A stretch of DNA of 64,000 bases from Rubrivivax sp. GTDB taxonomy: Bacteria > Pseudomonadota > Gammaproteobacteria > Burkholderiales > Burkholderiaceae_C. Under the pieces are notes generated by a model that saw only the letters and a program-made list of their open reading frames with translations, was not told the origin of the DNA and made no database searches. Of this stretch, positions 45,853 through 54,554 are shown in pieces. Made by a program: the position numbers and the translations under genes. Location: NCBI GenBank assembly GCA_004210455.1, contig SEFA01000015.1, positions 30,605-94,604 of the forward strand. The letters run 5' to 3'. Each line of letters begins with the position of its first letter. Position 1 is the stretch's first letter.

Positions 45853-47091
45853 ATGAGTACCCTGCTCATCCTCCTGCCGGCCAGCCCGCCTCAGAACGGT
45901 GCCGCCCCGCTCGACTACGAATTCTGGTTCAGCCACGACGCACAGGCGCCGGCCCACGCACACGGGCGCGGTCAGCGCGCCGCGCTGGACGCGATGCCGC
46001 ACGCCGATCGCGTGATGCTGCTGCTGCGCGACGACCAGGTCAGTTGGCTTCCCGCGCAATTGCCCAAGATCAAGGGCGCAAAGTTGCGCGCCGCGATCGT
46101 CGGGGTGATGGAGGACCAGCTGCTCGAAGACGCCGATCGGCTGCACTTCGCGCTGATGCCCACGCCCGACGCCGAGGGCCAGTCCCACTGGGTCGCCGTG
46201 ACCGCCCGCGAACCGCTGCGCGAGCATCTGCAGGCGATGGCAGCGGCCGGGCTGCTGATCGAGGCGCTGCGGCCGCTGTCGTGGCCGCAGATCGCCAAGC
46301 CGGGCGACGAGGACGTCGAAGAAGGCGGCCACGTCTACGCCGGTGCCGACGACCGCCCCCGCCTGCGCGTCTCGCGCGCCGACGGCGTCGCGACCTTCCC
46401 GCTGGACAGCGGCGGTCTGCGCGGGTGGCTCGGCGAGGACTGGTGGACCGCAGCCCCCGTGACCGCGAGCCCCGCCGCCTCGGCCGTGGCCGAGCAGTGG
46501 CTGGGCCGCAAGGTGCGGGTGCTCAACGACGCCGAGCGCGTCTGGGCGGCCCGGGAGGCGCCGGTCAACCTGCTGCAGTTCGACCTGACGCCGCGCCAGC
46601 GCGGCTGGCAGCGCGTGCACCAGGCCTGGCAGACGCTGCAGTCGCCGACGTGGCGTCCCTTCCGCTGGGGCGTCATCGGACTGATCGCCGTGCAGGTGAT
46701 CGGTCTGAACGCGATGGCCTGGCAGCAGGGCCGTGCCATCGACGCGCGCAAGACCGAACAGGAAACGCTGCTGCGCCAGGCCTTCCCGCAGATCCGCGTC
46801 GTCCGTGACGCGCGCGCCCAGATGCTCCGCGAGACCGAAACGCTGCGCGGCGGCGCCGGCCAGGTCGGCCCTGGCGACCTCGAAGACCTGCTCGGCGCGG
46901 TGGCGAGGGTCTGGCCGCAGGGCGAGCCGCCGCTGCCCAACGTCCGATTCGAACAGGGCCGGCTGACGCTGGCCGGACTGACCCAGCCGCAACGCGCCCA
47001 GCTGCGCGACCGGCTCGGCCAGGATCCCGCGCTGCGCGTGTCCGAAGAAGGCGACGCGCTCCAACTCAGCCTGCGACCCGACAACCGATGA
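45853..47091 (+). CDS. gspL: Type II secretion platform protein GspL
   Basis: Bitopic inner-membrane protein of 412 residues. The N-terminal cytoplasmic actin-like domain (about 1-255) recruits the ATPase GspE; visible parts include VSWLPAQLPKIKGAKLRAAIVGVMEDQLLED. One membrane helix lies at about 273-291 (GVIGLIAVQVIGLNAMA), then a periplasmic ferredoxin-like domain. It overlaps gspM by four bases (ATGA). The upstream gap of 156 bases is unusual in this compact operon. Confidence 0.92.
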   Translation: MSTLLILLPASPPQNGAAPLDYEFWFSHDAQAPAHAHGRGQRAALDAMPHADRVMLLLRDDQVSWLPAQLPKIKGAKLRAAIVGVMEDQLLEDADRLHFALMPTPDAEGQSHWVAVTAREPLREHLQAMAAAGLLIEALRPLSWPQIAKPGDEDVEEGGHVYAGADDRPRLRVSRADGVATFPLDSGGLRGWLGEDWWTAAPVTASPAASAVAEQWLGRKVRVLNDAERVWAAREAPVNLLQFDLTPRQRGWQRVHQAWQTLQSPTWRPFRWGVIGLIAVQVIGLNAMAWQQGRAIDARKTEQETLLRQAFPQIRVVRDARAQMLRETETLRGGAGQVGPGDLEDLLGAVARVWPQGEPPLPNVRFEQGRLTLAGLTQPQRAQLRDRLGQDPALRVSEEGDALQLSLRPDNR

Positions 47092-47585
47092 ACGCCATCA
47101 CGACCATGCGACGGGACCTCACGGCCCGCTGGCAGGCCGCCACCCCGCGCGAACGCCTGATCGTCCGGCTGACCGCGACCTTCGTCGGCCTGCTGCTGCT
47201 CTGGCTGATCGCGCTGGCGCCGGCCTGGGCCACGCTGCGCAAGGCGCCGGGCGAGATCGACCGGCTCGACCGCGAGCTCCAGCAGATGCGGTCGATGGCG
47301 CTGCAGGCGCAGACGCTGAAGCAGGCGGTGCCGGTGTCCACCGAGCAATCGATGACCGCCCTGCGCGCCGCGACGGCCCGACTGGGCCCCTCCGCCGAAC
47401 TGACCATCACCGGCACGCAGGCGCAGCTGCGGCTGCGCGGCGTGCCCGGCGGCGCGCTGGCGATGTGGATCGGCGAGGCGCGCCAGGGCGCGCGCGCGCG
47501 TCCGCAGGAAGCCGAACTGCAAGCGGGGCCGCAGGGCTACACCGGTCGCCTGACCGTCGTGCTGCCGGCCGCGACGGGGAACTGA
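47088..47585 (+). CDS. gspM: Type II secretion platform protein GspM
   Basis: Bitopic inner-membrane protein of 165 residues partnering GspL. A short basic N-terminus with the family's TPRERLIV motif is followed by one membrane helix at about 28-48 (TATFVGLLLLWLIALAPAW) and a periplasmic coiled coil and ferredoxin-like domain (LTITGTQAQLRLRGVPGGALAMWI). It starts within the gspL stop. Three bases separate it from gspN. Confidence 0.92.
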   Translation: MNAITTMRRDLTARWQAATPRERLIVRLTATFVGLLLLWLIALAPAWATLRKAPGEIDRLDRELQQMRSMALQAQTLKQAVPVSTEQSMTALRAATARLGPSAELTITGTQAQLRLRGVPGGALAMWIGEARQGARARPQEAELQAGPQGYTGRLTVVLPAATGN

Positions 47586-47588
47586 GCG

Positions 47589-48482
47589 ATGGCCAAACAA
47601 CCCCGCTTCATGGAGTCGGCCTTCGTCCAGTCGGCCTTCATGCTCCTGGCCGCGCCGGCCAAGGCCGTGGCGCTGGTCCGCACCGACCGTGGCGCGATGC
47701 GCTGGGCGGTCGTCGGCGCCGTGCTGGGCCTGCTGACCGCCATCGTGGTCTGGGCGCCCGCGGCCTGGCTGGCCAAGGCCGCAGCCTCGGCGACGAATGA
47801 CCGGCTGCTGCTGGCCGACGCGCGCGGCAGCCTCTGGAACGGCAGCGCGCGCGTGATCCTCAGTCCCGGCGAAGGCAGCCGCGACGCGAGCGAACTGCCG
47901 CAACGCCTGGGCTGGACGCTGCGACCGGCCTGGATCGACGGCGGCCCGGGCGTGCGCCTGACGCTGGACCAGTCCTGCTGCATCAAGCCGGCGGCGCCGG
48001 TGACGGCCAGCTTCGGCCTGGACCGGCTCACCGTGCGCCTGCCCGACGCGACACCCGAACAGCCCTGGATCCGCTGGCCCGCCGCATGGCTGGTCGGGCT
48101 GGGCACGCCCTGGAACACGCTGGCGCCGGACGGCGTCATCGCCGTCAGCGCGCAGGGCTTCGTTTTCGAAGGCAAGGGCAAGACGATCGCCGTGAGCGGC
48201 ATGGCCCAGGTCGAACTGCGCGACTTCTCGTCGCGCCTGGCGCAGGTGTCGCCGCTGGGCAGCTATCGCATGGGCCTGGTGGGCGGCGGCGCGGCGCCGC
48301 AACTGATCCTGTCGACGATCCAGGGCCCGCTGCAACTGAGCGGGCAGGGCACCCTGGGCGCGACGCGGACGCAATTCCAGGGCGAGGCCACGGCCGCGCC
48401 CGGCAGCGAAGCCGCATTGGCCAATTTGTTGAACATCATCGGGCGGCGCCAGGGGGCGCGCTCGATCATCTCGGTGGGATGA
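47589..48482 (+). CDS. gspN: Type II secretion system protein GspN
   Basis: Accessory inner-membrane protein of 297 residues found in a subset of T2SS. One membrane helix (about 38-60, WAVVGAVLGLLTAIVVWAPAAW) is followed by a periplasmic beta-rich domain with LLLADARGSLWNGSARVILS, a hallmark of GspN, and two adjacent cysteines in DQSCCIKP. Its function is not well defined even in model systems. The stop overlaps the gspD start (ATGA). Confidence 0.9.
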   Translation: MAKQPRFMESAFVQSAFMLLAAPAKAVALVRTDRGAMRWAVVGAVLGLLTAIVVWAPAAWLAKAAASATNDRLLLADARGSLWNGSARVILSPGEGSRDASELPQRLGWTLRPAWIDGGPGVRLTLDQSCCIKPAAPVTASFGLDRLTVRLPDATPEQPWIRWPAAWLVGLGTPWNTLAPDGVIAVSAQGFVFEGKGKTIAVSGMAQVELRDFSSRLAQVSPLGSYRMGLVGGGAAPQLILSTIQGPLQLSGQGTLGATRTQFQGEATAAPGSEAALANLLNIIGRRQGARSIISVG

Positions 48483-50773
48483 GCATGAACAAGCACATGA
48501 TGCGACCGACGGCGCTGGGCGTCGCGATCACCCTGATCGCGGGCAGCCTGCCGATGCAGGCCGGCGCACAGTCGACGCAGCAGAACCGCCGACAGCCGGC
48601 CGTGCGCGCGAGCACGCCGGTCACGCTGAACTTCGTCAACACCGACATCGAGGCGGTCTCCCGCGCGATGTCCGCCGCGCTGGGAAAGCCCATCCTGGTC
48701 GATCCCCGAGTCAAGGGCACGATGACGCTGACGGCGGAGACGCCGGTCCCCGTGCAGGAGGCCTACCTGAGCTATCTGGCCGCGCTGCGCGGCATGGGCT
48801 TCGCGATGGTCGAGACCGGCGGGCTCCTCAAGCTGGTGCCCGAAGCAGAAGCCAAGCTGCAGACCGGCGCGGTGACCATCGCCGGCGAGTCGCGCACGCG
48901 CGGCGACCAGGTCGTGACGCAGATCTTCAAGCTCAGCCACGAGAACGCGAACAACCTCGTCGCGGTGCTGCGTCCGCTGATCACGCCGAACAACACGATC
49001 AATGCGAACCCGGGCAACAACAGCCTGGTGATCACCGACTACGCCGACAACCTGCAGCGGATCAGCCGCATCGTCGCGGCGCTGGACCAGCCCTCCAACA
49101 CCGACATCGAGGTGATCCCGCTGCGCAACGCGGTGGCCTCGGACATCGTGCAACTGGTGCAGCGACTGTCGGACGGCGGCGGCGCGCAGGGCGTCCAGGT
49201 GCAAGGCGGCGCGGGCGGCGGCAGCGGCAGCGTCATGGCCGATCCGCGCAGCAACGCGCTGATCGTGCGCGCGGCCAATCCGGCCAAGCTGATGCAGCTG
49301 CGCGCGATGATCGCCAAGCTCGACCAGCCCAGCAGCGACACCGGCGGCAGCATCCGCGTGATCTACCTGAAGAACGCGGACGCGGTGCGCCTGGCCACGG
49401 TGCTGCGCGCGGCGTACACGAACAACGCGGGACCGGGCGCGGGCGGCTCCAACAGCAGCGGTCAGGGCGGCACCGGCAACTTCGCCGGCGCACAGACCGG
49501 CAGCGGCGGACAGTCGGGCGGTTTCGCGGGCAACAGCTCCTCGTTCGGCGGCAGTTCGTCGAGCTCCGGCAGCAGCGGGTCCAGCGGCAGCGGCGGCTCT
49601 TCGACGCAGGTCGGCCAGACGGCGCAGGTGAACACCGGCGGTTTCGTGCAGGCGGATCCTGCGACCAACTCACTGATCATCACGGCGCCGGAGCCGATGT
49701 ACCGCCAGATCCGCGCGGTCGTCGAGCAGCTCGACACGCGCCGCGCGCAGGTCTATGTGGAAGCGCTGATCGTGAAGGTCGACGCCAGCAAGGCCGGCCA
49801 GTTCGGCGTGCAGTTCCAGCAGCTGTTCGGCGAAGGCGCGATCGGTACCAACTTCGGCACCGGCTTCTCGAACATCCTGAACTTGACCGCCGCCACGGCC
49901 GGCGGCACCACGGGCGTCAGCAGCGCGATCTCCAGCGGCACGATCCCCACCGGCCTGAACGTGGGCATCATCAAGAAGGTCGGCAGCCTCTACACGCTGG
50001 GCGCCATCGCCAACGTGCTGGGTTCCGTGGCCGGCACCAATGTGCTTTCCACGCCCTCGCTGATCGTCCAGGACAACGAGGAAGCGGACCTGCTGATCGG
50101 CAGCAACGTGCCGGTGCTGACCGGCAACTCGACGACCACGTCGGGCACCACCACCAGCCCGTTCCAGACCTTCGAGCGCCGCGACGTCGGTCTGCGCCTG
50201 AAGGTGCGCGCCACCGTCGGTGAAAACGGCACCGTGCGGATGAAGGCGTATCAGGAGAACTCGAGCGTGGTCACGGGGGTGGCGAACTCGGCCACGCAAG
50301 GGCCGACCTTCGACAAGAGCGCGGTCGAGACCTCGGTGACGCTGGAAGACGGCCAGGTGCTGGTGATGGGCGGCATGCTGAAGGACGAGTACACCGACGG
50401 CGAGGACAAGGTGCCGGGCCTGGGCGACATCCCCATCCTGGGCAACCTGTTCAAGAACCAGAGCCGCAAGCGGACCAAGTCCAATCTGATGATCTTCCTG
50501 CGCCCCGTCATCCTGCGCACGCCGGAAAGCGCCGCGGCGCTGACGATGGACCGCTACGACGCGATCCGCGCCTATCAGCAGGAGTCCCAGCCGAAGAGCA
50601 CCCTGGTGCTGCCCGACACCGGCGCGCCGCTGCTGCCGGAAAGGCCGGCGTCGACGCCAAGCGGCACGCTGCCCCAGCAGCTGCCGCTTCCGGTGTATCC
50701 GGCCTCATCGCCGGTGCCGGGCGCCGCCACGCCGAGCAACACCAACCCGCCGAGCAACCCGCAAGGCCGTTGA
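48479..50773 (+). CDS. gspD: Type II secretion secretin GspD
   Basis: Outer-membrane secretin of 764 residues. The signal peptide runs to about 30 ([13 protein letters not shown]). N0 ([33 protein letters not shown]) and N1-N3 domains follow, then the core with [28 protein letters not shown] strand and [20 protein letters not shown] Gly/Ser low-complexity linker at about 317-378 interrupts N3. The C-terminus is Pro-rich. ATG at 48479 overlaps gspN; ATG at 48485 is a close alternative. No separate pilotin gene is seen in the window. Confidence 0.95.
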   Translation: MSMNKHMMRPTALGVAITLIAGSLPMQAGAQSTQQNRRQPAVRASTPVTLNFVNTDIEAVSRAMSAALGKPILVDPRVKGTMTLTAETPVPVQEAYLSYLAALRGMGFAMVETGGLLKLVPEAEAKLQTGAVTIAGESRTRGDQVVTQIFKLSHENANNLVAVLRPLITPNNTINANPGNNSLVITDYADNLQRISRIVAALDQPSNTDIEVIPLRNAVASDIVQLVQRLSDGGGAQGVQVQGGAGGGSGSVMADPRSNALIVRAANPAKLMQLRAMIAKLDQPSSDTGGSIRVIYLKNADAVRLATVLRAAYTNNAGPGAGGSNSSGQGGTGNFAGAQTGSGGQSGGFAGNSSSFGGSSSSSGSSGSSGSGGSSTQVGQTAQVNTGGFVQADPATNSLIITAPEPMYRQIRAVVEQLDTRRAQVYVEALIVKVDASKAGQFGVQFQQLFGEGAIGTNFGTGFSNILNLTAATAGGTTGVSSAISSGTIPTGLNVGIIKKVGSLYTLGAIANVLGSVAGTNVLSTPSLIVQDNEEADLLIGSNVPVLTGNSTTTSGTTTSPFQTFERRDVGLRLKVRATVGENGTVRMKAYQENSSVVTGVANSATQGPTFDKSAVETSVTLEDGQVLVMGGMLKDEYTDGEDKVPGLGDIPILGNLFKNQSRKRTKSNLMIFLRPVILRTPESAAALTMDRYDAIRAYQQESQPKSTLVLPDTGAPLLPERPASTPSGTLPQQLPLPVYPASSPVPGAATPSNTNPPSNPQGR

Positions 50774-50786
50774 GCCCGGAGCGATC

Positions 50787-52220
50787 ATGGCCAGCCGCCA
50801 TCCCCTTCCCTACGCCGTCGCCAAGGCGCAGCAGCTGCTGATCGAGGACGACGGCCAGCAGCGCACGCTGTGGGCCTCGCCGGCGCTGACGCTGCCGGTG
50901 CTGTCGGAGTTGCAGCGCGTCTACGCGCCGACGCGCATCGAATGCCTGAGCGTGGCCGAGCTCTCGACCCGCATCCAGTCCGCCTATGCCGGCGGCGAAG
51001 ACAACGCGGCGATGGTGATCGGCGAAGTGGAAAGCGCCGTCGACCTGTCGCGCATGATGCAGGACCTGCCGGCGGTCGCCGACCTGCTGGAGGCCGCGGA
51101 CGACGCGCCCATCATCCGGATGCTCAACGCGCTGCTGACGCAGGCGGCGAACAACGGCGCGAGCGACATCCACATCGAGCCGTACGAGCGCGAAAGCTCG
51201 GTGCGCTTCCGCGTCGACGGCACCTTGCGCGAGGTGGTCCGGCCGAACCGCGCGCTGCACGCGGCGCTGATCTCGCGGCTGAAGATCATGGCGGAGCTCG
51301 ACATCGCCGAGAAGCGGCTGCCGCAGGACGGCCGGATCTCGCTGCGCATCGGCGGCCGCGCGATCGACGTGCGGGTGAGCACGCTGCCCTCGGCGCACGG
51401 CGAGCGCGCGGTGCTGCGTCTGCTGGACAAGTCGGAATCGCGCTTCACGCTGACGGCGCTGGGCATGGACGGCGAGCGCCTGGAGCGGTTCCAGCGCGTG
51501 GTCCAGCAGCCGCACGGCATCGTGCTGGTGACGGGCCCGACGGGTTCGGGCAAGACGACCACGCTGTACGCGGCGCTGCAGACGGTGGACACGTCGACGA
51601 CGAACGTGCTGACCGTCGAGGACCCGATCGAATACGAACTGCCCGGCATCGGGCAGACGCAGGTGAACTCGCGGATCGACCTGACCTTCGCGAAGGCGCT
51701 GCGCGCGATCCTGCGCCAGGATCCGGACGTCATCATGATCGGCGAAATCCGCGATTACGAGACGGCGCAGATCGCGATCCAGGCCTCGCTGACGGGTCAC
51801 CTGGTGCTGGCGACGCTGCACACGAACGACGCGGTGAGCGCGGTGACGCGTCTCACCGACATGGGCGTGGAGCCCTTCCTGCTGAGCTCATCGCTGCTGG
51901 GCGTGCTCGCGCAGCGGCTGGTGCGCAAGCTCTGTCCGGTGTGCAAGTCGTCCGAGCCCCTGCCCGGCGGCGGCACACGCTACCACCCGGTGGGTTGCCC
52001 GGCCTGCTCGAGCAGCGGCTACAAAGGCCGGACCGGCGTGTACGAGCTGATGGTGAGCAACGACGCGATGCGCAGCCTGATCCACAACCAGGCGCCGGAG
52101 TCCGAGCTGCTGGCGGCGGCGCGCGCGAACGGCCTGCGCTCGATGCGCGAGGACGGCGACCGGCTGGTGGCCGCGGGCGTCACGTCCGAAGAGGAAGTGC
52201 TGCGGGTCACGCGCGAGTGA
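50787..52220 (+). CDS. gspE: Type II secretion ATPase GspE
   Basis: Cytoplasmic hexameric ATPase of 477 residues that powers pseudopilus assembly. N1E-like domain, then the catalytic core with ASDIHIEP, Walker [11 protein letters not shown] (250-259), the Asp box [11 protein letters not shown], Walker [18 protein letters not shown] and the His box [11 protein letters not shown]. The zinc-binding C-terminal module has two CxxC pairs, CPVC and CPAC, characteristic of GspE. It begins 13 bases after gspD and is followed by gspF after 51 bases. Confidence 0.96.
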   Translation: MASRHPLPYAVAKAQQLLIEDDGQQRTLWASPALTLPVLSELQRVYAPTRIECLSVAELSTRIQSAYAGGEDNAAMVIGEVESAVDLSRMMQDLPAVADLLEAADDAPIIRMLNALLTQAANNGASDIHIEPYERESSVRFRVDGTLREVVRPNRALHAALISRLKIMAELDIAEKRLPQDGRISLRIGGRAIDVRVSTLPSAHGERAVLRLLDKSESRFTLTALGMDGERLERFQRVVQQPHGIVLVTGPTGSGKTTTLYAALQTVDTSTTNVLTVEDPIEYELPGIGQTQVNSRIDLTFAKALRAILRQDPDVIMIGEIRDYETAQIAIQASLTGHLVLATLHTNDAVSAVTRLTDMGVEPFLLSSSLLGVLAQRLVRKLCPVCKSSEPLPGGGTRYHPVGCPACSSSGYKGRTGVYELMVSNDAMRSLIHNQAPESELLAAARANGLRSMREDGDRLVAAGVTSEEEVLRVTRE

Positions 52221-52271
52221 TCGCCTGGATGCCACGGCCACACGAGCAGTAGAGACACGAGGTTCCGAGCG

Positions 52272-53483
52272 ATGCCTGCCTTCAAGTACGACGCCCTGGA
52301 TGCGTCCGGCAAATCCCGCACGGGCCTGCTGGAGGCGGACACGCTGAAAGCCGCGCGCTCGCAGTTGCGCACGCAGGGACTGGTGCCGCTGGACGTGAAG
52401 GCGGTGGCGGCGCAACCGGGCAAGAAGGCGCGCTTCGCGCGGCGCGCGTTCAAGGCGGCAGGGCTCGCGGTGTGGACGCGGCAGCTCGCGGGACTGATCT
52501 CGGCGGGACTGCCGCTGGAACGCTCGATGGCCGCGCTGGCCGACGAAGCCGAAGATCCACGCCAGCGCGAACTGATGTCGCAGCTGAAGGCGGAGGTCAA
52601 CGCGGGTTCGTCGTTCGCGCGTGCGCTGGGCACGGCGCCGCGCGAGTTCGACGACGTCTACCGCGCGGTGGTCGCCGCGGGCGAACAGAGCGGCGCGCTG
52701 GGTCCGGTGCTGGAGAGTCTGGCGGACGACCTCGAGGAACAACAACGGCTGCGTTCGGAGTTGTTCGGCGCGCTGGCGTATCCGGTGATCGTCTGCATCA
52801 TCGCGGTGCTGGCGGTGAGCTTCCTGCTGACCTACGTGGTGCCGCAGGTGGCGGCGGTGTTCACGCAGACGCGGCAGACGCTGCCGCTGCTGACGCGGAT
52901 CATGATGGGCACCTCCGACGTGCTCCGCAACTGGGGATGGGTGATCCTGATCATCGTGGTCGGCGGCTTCATCGGCACGAAGCAGCTGCTCAAGCGCGAA
53001 GGACCGCGACAGCGCTTCGACGCGGCCTTCCTGAACCTGCCCTTGCTGGGCCGGCTCGCGCGCGGCTACAACGCGGCGCGGTTCTCGGGCACGCTGGCGA
53101 TGCTGGCGGGCGCGGGCGTGCCGATCCTGAAGGCGCTGCAGGCCGCGGCGGAGACGCTGTCCAACAGTGCGATGCGCGCCGACGCGATGGACGCGCTGGC
53201 GCAGGTCCGCGAGGGCGCGCCGCTGGGCGCGGCGCTGGCCGGCAAGAAGCGCTTCCCGGGGCTGCTGTCGATGTTCGCGCGACTGGGCGAGCAGACCGGT
53301 CAACTGCCCGACATGCTGCAGCGCGCGGCCAAGCAGCTCGGCAATGAAGTGAAGCGCCGCGCGATGACGCTGGCCACCCTGCTGGAACCGCTGCTCATCG
53401 TGGCGATGGGCGGCGTGGTGATGCTGATCGTGCTGTCGGTGCTGCTACCGATCATCGACATGAACAAACTGGCGGCGCAGTAA
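52272..53483 (+). CDS. gspF: Type II secretion platform protein GspF
   Basis: Polytopic inner-membrane core of the platform, 403 residues. The typical start AFKYDALDASGKSRTGLLEAD and two repeated cytoplasmic domains (LAGLISAGLPLERSMAAL, then SGTLAMLAGAGVPILKAL) are present. Three membrane helices are visible at about 172-193, 222-240 and 375-397. It closes the operon; a GC-rich hairpin without a T run follows at 53491-53511. Confidence 0.95.
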   Translation: MPAFKYDALDASGKSRTGLLEADTLKAARSQLRTQGLVPLDVKAVAAQPGKKARFARRAFKAAGLAVWTRQLAGLISAGLPLERSMAALADEAEDPRQRELMSQLKAEVNAGSSFARALGTAPREFDDVYRAVVAAGEQSGALGPVLESLADDLEEQQRLRSELFGALAYPVIVCIIAVLAVSFLLTYVVPQVAAVFTQTRQTLPLLTRIMMGTSDVLRNWGWVILIIVVGGFIGTKQLLKREGPRQRFDAAFLNLPLLGRLARGYNAARFSGTLAMLAGAGVPILKALQAAAETLSNSAMRADAMDALAQVREGAPLGAALAGKKRFPGLLSMFARLGEQTGQLPDMLQRAAKQLGNEVKRRAMTLATLLEPLLIVAMGGVVMLIVLSVLLPIIDMNKLAAQ

Positions 53484-53490
53484 GCGCCCC

Positions 53491-53511
53491 ACCGGCGCCC
53501 CGGGCGCCGGT
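53491..53511 (+). terminator. GC hairpin after gspF (weak terminator)
   Basis: ACCGGCGCC (53491-53499) pairs with GGCGCCGGT (53503-53511), a perfect inverted repeat, but no T run follows. It may slow polymerase or stabilise the 3' end; a Rho-dependent end is equally possible. Confidence 0.35.
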
Positions 53512-53545
53512 GCTTCGAGTCGGTCGGCGGCCTATCATCGGGTCC

Positions 53546-54445
53546 ATGCCCGCCTCTCTCGACGGCCGCCTGGTGGTGGCCCTTTCCTCCCGCGCCTTGT
53601 TCGACTTCGAAGAGGAGAACCAGCTCTTCGAGAACAGCGACGACCGCGCCTACATGCGCCTGCAGCAGCAGCGCCTGGACGAACCCGCCAAACCCGGCAC
53701 CGCGTTCTCCCTCGTGCGCAAGCTGCTCGCGTTCAACGCGCCCGGCGGGACGCCCCGCGTCGAGGTCGTCGTGCTGTCGCGCAACGACCCGATCTCCGGC
53801 ATGCGCGTGTTCCGGTCGGCCCAGCATTACGGCCTGAACATCGAGCGCGGCGTCTTCACGCGCGGACACAGCCCCTGGCGCTACCTCAAGCCGCTCAAGG
53901 CGCAGCTCTTCCTCTCCGCCAACGAGGACGACGTGCGATCCGCGCTCGTCGCGGGCGTCGCCGCGGCCCGTGTTTTCCCGCAGTCGGCGCGCGCCTCCGC
54001 CGCCTATCCGGATGAACTCCGCATCGCCTTCGACGGCGACGCCGTGCTCTTCTCCGACGAGGCCGAACAGATCTACCAGCGCGACGGCCTCGACGCCTTC
54101 CAGGAGCACGAGATCGCCCGCAAGCTGACGCCGCTGCCCGCCGGTCCGTTCAAGCAGGTGCTGCATGAGCTGCAACGCCTGCAGGACGCGCCCGCCGTGC
54201 CGATGCGCCTGCGCACCGCCCTGGTCACCGCCCGCAGCGCGCCCGCCCACGAACGCGCCATCCGCACGTTGATGGACTGGGACGTCGAGGTCGACGAGGC
54301 GATGTTCCTCGGCGGCCTGCCCAAGGGCGAATTCCTCCGGGAGTTCGAGCCCGACTTCTTCTTCGACGACCAGCACGGCCACGTCCAGAACGCCGTCCCG
54401 CACGTGCCCGCCGGGCACGTGGCCATGGGGGTGACGAACCGCTGA
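53546..54445 (+). CDS. Cytosolic 5'-nucleotidase (PF06189 type)
   Basis: Protein of 299 residues matching the 5'-nucleotidase family related to eukaryotic cN-I. The opening LVVALSSRALFDFEEENQLFE has the Asp/Glu-rich segment of this family. Other landmarks are KPGTAFSLVRKLLAFN, EVVVLSRNDPISGMRVFRSAQHYGL, FTRGHSPWRYLKPLKAQLFLSAN and VAFDGD-like IAFDGDAVLFSDEAE, a HAD-type acidic motif; a late acidic site is in EPDFFFDDQHGHV. Substrates are probably nucleoside monophosphates, but this is from family. The ATG at 53546 is only seven bases after a TATCAT hexamer, so the mRNA could be leaderless. Confidence 0.85.
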   Translation: MPASLDGRLVVALSSRALFDFEEENQLFENSDDRAYMRLQQQRLDEPAKPGTAFSLVRKLLAFNAPGGTPRVEVVVLSRNDPISGMRVFRSAQHYGLNIERGVFTRGHSPWRYLKPLKAQLFLSANEDDVRSALVAGVAAARVFPQSARASAAYPDELRIAFDGDAVLFSDEAEQIYQRDGLDAFQEHEIARKLTPLPAGPFKQVLHELQRLQDAPAVPMRLRTALVTARSAPAHERAIRTLMDWDVEVDEAMFLGGLPKGEFLREFEPDFFFDDQHGHVQNAVPHVPAGHVAMGVTNR

Positions 54446-54554
54446 AGACTTTCGCGGCGCCAGAATCCGCGCCGCATGACTTCCGGCTGCCGTCAGGCCG
54501 GGCCCCCTCCACGCTCCGACGCTCCGCCCCGGACTCCCACAAGGAAGACCCACG

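Noticed and set aside
49430..49616. DNA repeat array or CRISPR-like structure
   Set aside because: It is in-frame coding for the Gly/Ser linker of GspD, with no regular spacing or unique spacers.
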